Source of the DNA: Stephanodiscus triporus
Lineage: Eukaryota; Bacillariophyta; Thalassiosirophyceae; Thalassiosirales; Thalassiosiraceae
Length of the DNA stretch: 13,295 bases
Assembly: GCA_036939755.1 (NCBI GenBank)
Contig: JALLAZ010000660.1
Location: 1 to 13,295 of the forward strand
Direction: 5' to 3'
The notes under the pieces are model-generated. The model was not told where the DNA came from and made no database searches. It saw only the letters and a program-made list of their open reading frames with translations. Below, one piece after another: positions 1-7,183 of this stretch (positions are counted from its first letter, which is position 1; each line of letters starts with the position of its first letter). A program made the position numbers and the translations under genes.

Positions 1-319
1 ATTCTGGTCTAAATTTTATTTTGTAGTTAGACCAGGTTTAGACCCAATTTATTCCAGTCTAAATCCGGCTTAAATGATTTAAGCAAATTTTGGCAGCCAC
101 CCACTATCATTAAATTAAAGTAGATATTAATTTATTTCCATCTAACTCTCTTATTTTAATATAATTGCTTGCCCGCCGAGGAAAATGGTGGCCAAAATGG
201 CATCCATTGTCGTCAGCGGGTGCCCGAATCATACGATTGGACTAATTATATTATAATGAAATGCATCTGCTCCTCGGTTTTAATTTATATGGACTATTAC
301 ATGTTATGTAGCTACGGTT
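1..319. other. AT-rich intergenic DNA with a small inverted repeat at the left edge
   Basis: No coding region is visible. Near the edge TGGTCTAA (5-12) and TTAGACCA (about 27-34) form an inverted repeat, and related TTTAGAC and GTCTAAA words recur to about position 64. This could be the end of a repeat element cut by the window, but that is inference. Confidence 0.35.
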
Positions 320-392
320 ATGGTCGATCGCAAAATCATCGATGACGAACGAATACACCTCCATCCGACCCAGTTCGATGGCTGCAGTGAAG

Positions 393-682
393 CGCTGGTG
401 CTGGTGCAATGCCGCTTACATCGACCAATGGAGGGGGTCCAGGGCTTCACTGGAAGCCACTGGACGCCGTCATCGGTTGAGTATTCGCACCGTATCCCCC
501 CGTCGGACAACAGGGTTGCATTCCTTAAAAAACAACAACAAAAAAGCACCATTCTTGCCGGCCATTTCGCTGGCCGTGGCGGTATGCCGGTACAATACCA
601 AGTGCATTGCCCGATGGAGGGGGTCCATGGCTACAACGGAAGCCACTGGACGCCTCGACCAGGCGAGTATTGCAGCCGATAG
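393..682 (+). repeat. Two in-frame copies of a ~31-residue peptide-like module, 186 bp apart
   Basis: Two similar stretches start near 393 and 579. Their ATGGAGGGGGTCCA cores begin at 428 and 614, exactly 186 bp (62 codons) apart, so both read in the same plus frame. The frame gives PMEGVQGFTGSHWTP in the first copy and PMEGVHGYNGSHWTP in the second, followed by an EYS or EYC motif. The frame is open from 320 to a TAG at 680-682. The changes are a mix of silent and conservative ones, which fits a once-translated repeat. The family is not recognised. It could be an exon of a repeat-rich surface protein, a gene fragment, or a non-coding tandem duplication. No splice sites or start context settle this. 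Confidence 0.4.
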
Positions 683-1908
683 TATCAATTGGTCACGCAA
701 AAGCCAATTTTTGCAGAGTTGTTTCATCATCGACCCGCTGAAAAGAGGGCCCGGGTGACATCAAGACTCCTCATGACAATAAGGGTATGACAAATCAAAA
801 TGATCACAAGCATCTACGTAATGCGGCGTGATACTCAGTTGGGGTAGTTAAGTAGCAGATTAATGATATAACAATTGGTTTATAAATTGCATCAATTAAG
901 CAAAAGTAGCATGAAAAAACTTGTTATTGGTCACAAAGAAAACTCTTAAAATGTCACAAATTAAGAGTTTTTGTCCCACATTGGCATGCACCACACCTTG
1001 TTGCCTCCCTCGGCTCACCCTCTCCTTCATGCGCCACTTTCTCCATGATGAGACAAGGCTTCCGCTGGTCGACAGCAATAATGTCGAGGATGCCAAAGTG
1101 CGCAGCCGTGCCGGAGAGAAGGCCTGGGAGGTGGCAAAGCATTCTACCGCCCCCCATGCCACAATGAAATGTCTAGACAGCAATGGCGACGGCAACGGTA
1201 ACGATGGCAGCAGCAAATGCTGTTTCTCGTGGAGCGGCGATCTCAACAAATGACAGATGCACCACCCCGACTGGGGGGTGATGCGGAGTAAATGTGATGT
1301 GTATTGTTTGTCCAAATTTGAGGGGAAGAAGGCAACCGTCTTCAGATGGACGATGGTGGCGACCTTCGTACTACAGCGCGGGTGTTGTCAAGAAGACACA
1401 CAACAACGTCGACGTTGTCATTCCTTTGGCCGACAATGGGCAGCAGCGGCATGGACAGGGCAAGGGGACCCATGGGAGGCAAGCCATTCCCAACAATCAA
1501 TGACAAAAACGTCACAGCTTTGTTGATTATTTTGATCCCACCTCATCCGAACCACACCACCGCAGATTTTCCACGGAGGACGACTGTGCCCACAATCCCA
1601 AATGACGACAACGACAAGGCCGCGATGATGGAATGGAGGAGGATCTGACGACGTTGACGTCCTTCAATGGGATATGGTCCAACGAAGGCAGCGGGATGCA
1701 GAACAGGATGATTCTGACATTGTATTGTGGTCGTGGTAGTGGTGGTTGGCGGCGGTGGCGGCAGTGGCAGCGGCGGCAATTGGCGGTCCCATCGGTGTTG
1801 TTTTTAAGTAATTCATTAGAATAGAATATCTTGTACTAGATATATGATATACCACCATTGCATCACGATACCATTGCCCTAATGATGATGAAAGACTGCT
1901 AACCATGG
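683..1908. other. Intergenic region, no supportable gene
   Basis: Several overlapping open frames of 60-140 codons exist on both strands. None shows a recognisable domain, and they overlap one another in different frames. Part of the stretch (about 1040-1250) has a mildly protein-like plus-strand frame rich in Gly, Asn and Asp near its end, and 1730-1790 is rich in GGC/GGT triplets. Nothing here supports a gene call. Confidence 0.5.
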
Positions 1909-2350
1909 TCAATTGCTGGTGTCGACCGTGCCAATGAAGTTCTCACCATCCTCAAAATTCTCATCATTCTCATCTGTTGAGTCCTTCCTTTTTACTTGCT
2001 TTTTTGCATGCTGAAGATGGAAAATCTTGTTTGTTGTTGTTGCCGCCTTGGGCAGAAGAGCCGCCTTGGGCTGAGGAGCCGCCTTGGGCAGAGGAGCCCC
2101 AGATGAAGCTGTTTGCCTTGCACCACGGCCCATTTCACTTGAGCCACGGGAAATCTTCTTCGATGTTGATGACGCCTGGGGCAGAAGAGCCGCCTTGGGC
2201 AGAGGAGCCACCTTGGACTTGGACAGAGGAGCCGTCTTGGGCAGAGAAGCCCCAGACAAAGCTGTTTGCCTTGCACCATGGCCCATTTCACTTGAGCCAT
2301 GGGAAATCTTGTTCCTTTTCATTTTTTGGTGTCCTGATTTGTTGGTGCTG
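1909..2350 (-). CDS. Hypothetical Ser/Ala/Pro/Lys-rich exon with duplicated 51-residue unit
   Basis: This minus-strand frame is open from about 2350 to a stop at 1909, with an ATG at 2322 in an A-rich context. It encodes two 51-residue repeats. Each has a conserved block (KISHGSSEMGHGARQT in the first, KISRGSSEMGRGARQT in the second) followed by a run of LPKAA-type units, and the ORF ends in an acidic tail (STDENDENFEDGEN). At DNA level the period is 153 bp, a multiple of three, and differences between copies are mostly conservative in this frame. A possible splice acceptor (TTGTTGCAG) lies just upstream at about 2349, so this may be a last exon. No family is recognised. The ORF could be a low-complexity nuclear protein or a translated-looking repeat. 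Confidence 0.35.
2041..2310. repeat. 153-bp direct duplication with nested 15-18-bp units
   Basis: A block containing AGCTGTTTGCCTTGCACCA appears at about 2097-2158 and again at about 2250-2311, offset by 153 bp. Between and before these blocks are short units based on GCCGCCTTGGGCAGAGGA, at least three at 2041-2099 and four in diverged form at 2178-2248. The units are multiples of 3 bp and keep the minus-strand frame open. Confidence 0.75.
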
Positions 2351-2587
2351 CAACAATTTGAGAAAAGTGATTTAGGATTTTTTTATGCCTTTGGACTGAT
2401 ACAATGTCAATGTTGATGTGAACCTCATCATGTGTCCCACATGCCTTTCACCCCCACCTTTCATTGTTGTGCAGTAGACCTCTTTTCATACCATCCCACT
2501 GCCGCCTCCTTCTTTCCAACTTGTCACATATCGCGTCTTCCCATTATGTCAGTGGTACTGCCGAGGGCTTGGGCTTGGATGCGGCTG

Positions 2588-2860
2588 TCATCCATCATCA
2601 TTCCCTCCCCTCTCCATGCCCCCCCCCCAGCATTCCATTGCTGTATCCTCCCTTTGCTGATTGGTGACTGTTTCCAATCCAATCTTTTTTGAAGTCCTCT
2701 GGCTGGTCATATTCAACATAACCACATACTGCTTGCCACGGCAATAATATCCCCCCTCTTTATTCACCTCAACACCATTCATTCTGGCAAAAGAGAGCAG
2801 ATCCTGCTCATGCCAATTGTTCTCCACAATGACGAATTGATAAATGGCACAATAAATGCT
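2588..2860 (-). pseudogene. Unidentified minus-strand ORF fragment
   Basis: The minus-strand frame is open from just after a TGA at 2861-2863 down to 2588. Its first half looks protein-like, with motifs such as VENNWHEQDLLSFARMNGVE and YYCRGKQYVVMLNMT, and it then degrades into low-complexity sequence. The reading begins without an ATG in a good position, and the upstream stretch continues better in another frame (about 2865-3000). This suggests a frameshifted or broken gene rather than an intact one. The family is not recognised and a random open frame cannot be excluded. Confidence 0.25.
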
Positions 2861-2863
2861 TCA

Positions 2864-3477
2864 TGGGGTTGATGGGGGTGAGGTATTACTCCCAATGCCG
2901 GAGCCACCCTGAAATTTGCCCCAAATTTGCCACTTGGCAATGGACCTATCTCTGTGGATGCACCTCGCAGCGCCGATATTGAATAACTGATGGAAGCGCG
3001 GCAAAGTGAGATGGGATGGAACGTTTGATCGTCCTCCAACTCCATCCACCGCCCGAGATATGGCTGATAGGGTGGTCGGGCGGGGGGGTAATCAAAATGG
3101 CATAAGGTGGCCCAAGACGGCGCAAAACAGTGCAAGATGGCGCAAAACGGTGCAAAACAGTGCAAATTGGTGCAAGATCGCTAAATCGGCGATACGTTTC
3201 CATGCAGGACCAAATTTTGGGGGGGCTCAAATCCCTCACCCCCTTTTTGAAACAATCGTTGATCAAAATTGGGGGGCCATGGCCCCCTTTCCCCTTAGAA
3301 AATATTTTTTCTGGTTTCTTCCCAGAGAGCCTATCGGAAAGAAAACAGGGAGGAAAATATCTTTGGAACTCATCATCTTTGTTGGGGGTGTTCATTTCAT
3401 GCCATCAAACAAATAAATCTAAAAAAATTATTGGTCCCAAGAACCAAATAAAATAAATTCACATCCATCTTGGCCAA
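2864..3477. other. Gene-poor stretch with repeats and a GC palindrome
   Basis: No gene is supported. The stretch contains a 10-bp tandem array (3101-3180, listed separately), G- and C-runs around 3220-3300, and the perfect 16-bp palindrome GGGGGCCATGGCCCCC at about 3272-3287. Overlapping open frames on both strands are repetitive and unrecognised. It may be a remnant of a repeated element. Confidence 0.45.
3101..3180. repeat. Tandem array of a 10-bp unit, about eight copies
   Basis: Eight consecutive 10-bp blocks follow the pattern YGCAARAYRG, for example CGCAAAACAG, TGCAAGATGG, CGCAAAACGG, TGCAAAACAG and TGCAAATTGG. The first two blocks are more diverged. The exact 10-bp period is held throughout without indels. 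Confidence 0.8.
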
Positions 3478-3930
3478 CTATCCACTGTTTTTAGAGCGCA
3501 TAGAGCACATCACTTTATCTCTATCTCTATCTCTATGATCCAAACACAAAAACAAAACATCATCATTGGCAGTTGACAGGAGAATTGAGACTTGAGCATC
3601 GGTAATCACCCCAATTTCAGTGCTGATTAAGCCCTTGTACTTGTACATATTCAGCAACACTAGATCTGGAAATTGGGACACCAGCACTGCACTGCTTGCA
3701 CCGTGATGCTGTTGTTTGTTGTCATACACATAGTACACTCCTCCCAACGTGCAGTTTGGCGTTGGATGTGCAACTGCAAATGAAGTCTTGACCATAAAGG
3801 TATGATAATGATTTTGAAATTTGCTTCTTGCTCCTCCAAGCTCAGCACGCCCCTTGCCAATCAAAACCAACATGTCATAGTTGCTAATTCCAAAGTCCTC
3901 ATTGACATTGACATCATCATTATATGACAT
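3478..3930 (-). CDS. Hypothetical protein, about 150 residues, unidentified
   Basis: The first in-frame ATG on the minus strand is at 3930, and an in-frame TAA at about 3948-3946 bounds the frame upstream. The composition is protein-like, with hydrophobic strands such as YDMLVLIGKG and FPDLVLLNMYKYKG, mixed polar residues and no low complexity except the C-terminus. There the (TATCTC)n simple repeat at 3514-3536 is read as DRDRDRD. The ORF ends at 3478. I do not recognise the family and see no catalytic motif. It may be a real small gene, an exon of a split gene, or a remnant of a mobile element in this repeat-rich stretch. Its upstream side abuts the decayed tRNA copy at 3952-3997. Confidence 0.35.
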   Translation of the reverse strand: MSYNDDVNVNEDFGISNYDMLVLIGKGRAELGGARSKFQNHYHTFMVKTSFAVAHPTPNCTLGGVYYVYDNKQQHHGASSAVLVSQFPDLVLLNMYKYKGLISTEIGVITDAQVSILLSTANDDVLFLCLDHRDRDRDKVMCSMRSKNSG

Positions 3931-3951
3931 GACAGCTTGCACTTGTTAGCT

Positions 3952-3997
3952 AGCATCCAACATGAGATGAATGTGTGACCATTGGAAATTTTCTTGG
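3952..3997 (-). pseudogene. Decayed copy of the permuted tRNA-Cys 3' half plus leader
   Basis: Read on the minus strand, this 46-nt stretch aligns without gaps to 4107-4152, which covers the leader and 3' half of the permuted tRNA-Cys. By hand count 36 of 46 positions match. Several differences are transitions at former CG dinucleotides. The similarity includes the leader (CCAAGAAAATTT here, CCAAGCAACTTT there) and ends in GGATGCT where the functional copy has GGGTGCT. The T-stem no longer pairs well, so this is a pseudogene. A weak match to the 5' half may continue downstream to about 3928. Confidence 0.65.
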
Positions 3998-4037
3998 GGT
4001 GTCAAACTCTCCATTGTGGAATGACATCCTAGCGAGC

Positions 4038-4056
4038 AAAAACTGAGCAAAAGAAA
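4038..4056 (-). terminator. RNA polymerase III T-run terminators
   Basis: On the minus strand, just after the 5' half of the permuted tRNA-Cys, are TTT (4056-4054), TTTT (4052-4049) and TTTTT (4042-4038). Runs of four or more T on the coding strand are the standard Pol III stop. No run of four T lies between here and the 5' end of tRNA-Ala, so both tRNAs could be made as one transcript. Confidence 0.65.
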
Positions 4057-4063
4057 GGGTTAG

Positions 4064-4142
4064 CTGCAATCGAACGCTCTACCACTGAGCTATAAGTGCA
4101 TTAGTTAGCACCCAACGTGAGTCGAACACGTGACCATTCGAA
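4064..4142 (-). tRNA. Circularly permuted tRNA-Cys (anticodon GCA)
   Basis: On the minus strand the 3' half (4142-4107) comes first, then a 7-nt spacer AACTAAT (4106-4100), then the 5' half (4099-4064). Joined in tRNA order the halves give a complete 72-nt cloverleaf. The acceptor GCACTTA pairs with TGGGTGC (7 bp, two G-U), the D-stem GCTC with GAGC, the anticodon stem TTCGA (4074-4070) with TCGAA (4141-4137), and the T-stem ACGTG with CACGT around the loop TTCGACT. The anticodon GCA is at 4067-4065. The discriminator is T (4107), the U73 that marks tRNA-Cys. A-box (TAGCTCAGTGG) and B-box (GTTCGACTC) sequences are intact but in swapped order. At the split, TTGC (4069-4066) pairs with GCAA (4148-4145), leaving a 3-nt bulge CTT (4144-4142). 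This is half of a bulge-helix-bulge splice signal, and the outer helix is weak. Joining at 37/38 is inferred. No CCA is encoded. Confidence 0.88.
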
Positions 4143-4149
4143 AGTTGCT

Positions 4150-4221
4150 TGGAGAAGCGGGGGATCGAACCCCGGACTTGCCGCATGCAAAGCGGCCGCG
4201 CTACCACTGTGCCACATCCCC
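4150..4221 (-). tRNA. tRNA-Ala (anticodon UGC)
   Basis: This is a 72-nt cloverleaf in normal order. The acceptor GGGGATG pairs with CTTCTCC with one T-T mismatch and includes the G3-U70 pair that is the alanine identity element. The D-arm is GCAC AGTGGTA GCGC, the anticodon stem GCCGC/GCGGC encloses loop TTTGCAT with anticodon TGC, and the T-stem CGGGG/CCCCG encloses TTCGATC. Internal A-box (TGGCACAGTGG) and B-box (GGTTCGATCC) promoters are present. The discriminator is A at 4150 and no CCA is encoded. The 3' half of the permuted tRNA-Cys starts 7 nt downstream on the same strand. Confidence 0.93.
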
Positions 4222-4394
4222 ATGGTGTACTTCATGAAAATATTACAATAAATAAATAACACTACATGAAACCACCCCCTCAACTCTCGCTTAGGCTCTC
4301 TCCTCAACAACGACATGAGACACCGCCAAAATAATTTAAGGCATCCACTCATCATATTTTTGTCCGCGCAACATCCTCGCTCTCCTCTCCTTTC

Positions 4395-5051
4395 ATGATG
4401 AACATTCATGTCCAGCGCGCGGCCTCCTCCTGCTGCGCAGCCGTCATAGCAGCCGCAAATTCCGCCCACCCGCGAAGACTCCGCCGTCGCCATCCGCTCC
4501 TCCACCGCCCCATCCCTACCACGTCGCCCCTCTCCCTCGCCCTCCCCGCGAAGAAGACCTCCCCTGAGGAGCCGAAGATGGCCCAGAAGAAGGTGAACAA
4601 GGAGAAGAAGGGACCGTCCACGGCCAAGCTCGAGAAGATGGACTCCGCGGAGAAGCGCATGACGGACCTCCTGATCAAGGCGTACGACGCCCCGTCGCTC
4701 GTGCCTCCCCCGGCGTCCGCCGAGGAGATGGAACGTCGGTACAACGTGGGGAGGAATTACGTCATCGGGTGCTTCAAGCGGCACAACGAGCTGCATCACG
4801 ACCTGGCCGTCAAGATACGGATGAAGAGGCACGCGCTAAGGATGCTCCCGCGGGAGGGGATAGACCTCGGGGACGCCGCGAGGGCCGACGCGGACGACGG
4901 GCGGAGCGTGTACGGGATGTGGAAGGCCGAGGCGCTGAGGCTCAACGACAATTGGGGCCCGCCCGAGCACAGGCATATTCCCATGTACACCCCGCCTATC
5001 GAGGGTTTCGACATAAATCAGTACATGAATAAGGGCGATGAGGACAATTAA
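4395..5051 (+). CDS. Mitochondrial ribosomal protein mL40 (probable)
   Basis: This single-exon ORF encodes 218 residues. Residues 1 to about 58 are rich in Arg, Ala and Ser with no acidic residue, as expected of a mitochondrial presequence. A second ATG at 4578 (residue 62) has a stronger start context and would give a protein without it, so the first ATG is preferred. The mature part has a Lys-rich segment (65-90), a helical basic segment starting EERRYNV-like around 115-150, and a C-terminal block ending HIPMYTPPIEGFDIN. That last block, and the spacing of the ERR...W/Y region before it, resemble the mL40 (MRPL40/yeast Mrpl28) family, whose members end in a YTPPI motif; this is from memory of the family. 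The protein would be part of the mitochondrial large ribosomal subunit. The stop is TAA at 5049-5051. The ORF starts 173 nt from the tRNA-Ala 5' end and is divergent from it. Confidence 0.7.
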   Translation: MMNIHVQRAASSCCAAVIAAANSAHPRRLRRRHPLLHRPIPTTSPLSLALPAKKTSPEEPKMAQKKVNKEKKGPSTAKLEKMDSAEKRMTDLLIKAYDAPSLVPPPASAEEMERRYNVGRNYVIGCFKRHNELHHDLAVKIRMKRHALRMLPREGIDLGDAARADADDGRSVYGMWKAEALRLNDNWGPPEHRHIPMYTPPIEGFDINQYMNKGDEDN

Positions 5052-5626
5052 TTTTTTGATCGATTCTTCTCGGTGCACGCGTTGACGTATGGGGGGGAGC
5101 GACGGTGCACTGCAAGAACAGCATTGTTATCATGATATGATTTCTGAGCTCTTTTTCGTATCGGAAAGGGGGGGCAAATCATGGACAAAGTTACAAGTGC
5201 CGCACAAACTCAAAACATCTTCTTAAAAGACAGTATCAATTTTGCTCGAACAACACAGTTCTCGCTGTAGCACCATTCGTATCCCCAAATTGTGTTGATG
5301 AGTTGACGCCGCCTCTCCCCTGTTACTCTGGAAGTTGTCACTTAGAAGTGTTTCATACGGAATGGACTTTCTACCTCCTTACCATAATGAAAATAGAAAA
5401 ATGCAAGTGGATACATTCCTGGGCAATTATAATTGACTGATCGAGTATTTGCCTCCCCTCTAGAATAGGTATGGTAACTGATTATTCATCATGCTTTGTT
5501 GTGCATTGTTCTGAATATGGGGCTGTGAATACATGACAGAGTGTCATGATCGGAACAGGTGATTTGCTTACTGCGGCGGGCGTCGCTCGACACTCCCGTG
5601 CCAGACCGACGCACGAAAAACGGCCC
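5052..5626. other. Convergent 3' intergenic region
   Basis: This is the space between the 3' ends of the mL40 gene and the S1/RS gene. It is moderately AT-rich with no credible ORF, RNA gene or repeat visible. It presumably holds the two 3' untranslated regions. Confidence 0.6.
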
Positions 5627-6012
5627 CTACCCGTCCCCGCGACGTCGCTCCAGCCTTTCCATTATCGCGCGGGCCTCCTCCAAGTTGGCGAAGTCGGGAG
5701 TATGATGGGGGGTAGGCCCGTCGTCGTCACCGCCGCCGCGACGATCGCGGCGACCCCCGCGATCGCGGTCGCGCGGACGATGCGATTGGCGGCGTCGGCG
5801 GCGGGACGACGGAGGGCGACGATCATCACGGGATCCGGACGACGAGGACGACGACGAGGACGACGACGGAGACGAGGACGGGGACGATGAACGCCGCGAC
5901 AAGGATGACGACGAGGAGGAGCGCGAGCGGCGAGGCCGTCCCCCGCTTCGACGGCGGCCCTTGCCCTTCCTCCCGTTGGCACGGCTGCTCCTCCTGCTCC
6001 TGCTCCTGCTTT

Positions 6013-6051
<39 letters not shown>

Positions 6052-7183
6052 GCCTCTTGCCGCAGCCGCGTCTCTCTTCCCCACCCCGTCGTTCGATCCG
6101 TTCCCCCCCCCTCTCTTCGTCGTTGTCTCCTCCCCTCCTTCTTTTCTTCTTGCTCCCGCTCTTCCTCCTCCTCCTCCTCCTCCTCCCATCCTCCTCGTCA
6201 TCGTCGCTCCTTGGCATTCCCGTCGCCGACCCCAACCTTCCCTCGGGAGGCGTACGGTCATCGTCGCGCCTGGTCATCCAAGCCGGCAGGGTGGTGCCCC
6301 TCCCCCTCCCCATCGGCCTCGTCGTCGTCGTCGTCGTCGTCGTCGCATTCGTCGACGAGGACGTCGGACGGACCATCGCGTCGACGCCTCGCCGCTCGAG
6401 GATATCGGGCGGAGGCGACGGCTCGCCCTCGTCCTCCCCCACCAACGCGTATCCATTGAATTGCGCCGTCGTCGCGCCCGTCGTACCCATCCTCCTTCCC
6501 TTGAGTATCAGATTCCCCGGATCGATGGCGCTGCCGATGCCTATGTTCGACGCCAGTGCCCGCCCGAGCGCCGAGTCGGCGCCGCGCGTGCCTCCGTCGC
6601 CGTCGTCGAAGCCTCCCCTCCCCCCTCCTCCCCCCCTCCCGCCCCCACCTCCGCCGCCGACGCGATTCAAGTCTTCGCCGAGAAGCTCGTTGTCGGGATC
6701 GACGTCCGCTCCCGTCTCCTGATCGACGTACTTCATGCTAAGCCCGATCTTGTGCCTTTTGCGCTGGTGGCCCACGGCGGCGGCGCCATCGCCGCCGTCG
6801 ACGTCGATCGACTCGACGACGACCTCCGTGACCTTGACCCACACGACGTCGTCGAGCGATACAACGTCGGAGACGTTCGTCACCCTGCCGTTCGCGTACA
6901 GCTGGGAGACGTGGACGAGGCCCGAGATGGGGATGGTGGCGGGAGGAGAAGAAGAAGGCGCGGTGGGAGGAGGATGGAGTTTGACGAAGCAACCGTACGG
7001 CTCGATGCGGGTTACCGTTCCCCGGAGTATGGAGTACAGCTTAGGCGGCTCGAATCTCGGACGTCGCTGTTGTTGCAGCTGTTGATGCTGCTGGCGGTGG
7101 CTCATCGTGATTTGATATTTTTTGTGCTTGTCGTCGTCGTTCGTATTTACGAGGTGTTTGCCACAAAACAAAGCTCCCGCCAT
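5627..7183 (-). CDS. S1-domain and RS-domain RNA-binding protein, ZCCHC17-like
   Basis: This single-exon ORF encodes 518 residues from ATG 7183. An in-frame ATG at 7105 (residue 27, MSHRQQ) is an equally good start. Residues 49-165 form an S1 RNA-binding fold: LYSILRGTVTRIEPYGCFVKL, then SGLVHVSQL, DDVVWVKVTEV and KIGLSMKYVDQETGADVDPDN. The last motif matches the end of the S1 domain of ZCCHC17 (pNO40/PS1D) closely, as recalled from the family. The S1 domain carries two loop insertions (71-83 and 126-143). A Gly/RGG stretch (about 175-195) follows, then a long Arg/Ser-rich tail with SR dipeptide repeats (about 360-480) and a conserved-looking C-terminus (FANLEEARAIMERLERR). No CCHC zinc knuckle is present. 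The likely place is the nucleus or nucleolus, in ribosome biogenesis or splicing (inference). The RS tail explains the CTGCTC repeats seen on the plus strand at 5990-6056. Confidence 0.8.
5990..6056. repeat. CTGCTC hexamer repeat inside the RS-domain coding sequence
   Basis: About ten copies of CTCCTG/CTGCTC on the plus strand, interrupted once near 6010, encode the alternating Arg-Ser run of the minus-strand S1/RS gene. The period is 6 bp and the frame is conserved. It also opens long artefactual plus-strand frames. Confidence 0.85.

Noticed and set aside
896..1315. Minus-strand frame of 139 codons and overlapping plus-strand frames
   Set aside because: No motif, no agreement between frames, and no conserved pattern seen.
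1977..2375. Plus-strand frame of 132 codons with repeated PPWAEE units
   Set aside because: It is the opposite reading of the 153-bp repeat; the minus-strand frame keeps more conservative changes, though neither is proven.
4064..4142. Permuted tRNA as two unrelated tRNA halves or trans-spliced split genes
   Set aside because: The halves match each other exactly in all stems, lie 7 nt apart and share one strand, so a single permuted gene is the simpler reading.
4101..4832. Minus-strand open frame of 243 codons
   Set aside because: It overlaps the mL40 gene in antisense and runs through the tRNA-Ala and into the permuted tRNA; composition is that of a shadow frame.
5961..6722. Plus-strand frame of 253 codons rich in Leu, Ser and Pro
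   Set aside because: It is the antisense of the RS and S1 gene; the Leu runs come from CTG/CTC triplets complementary to Arg/Ser codons.
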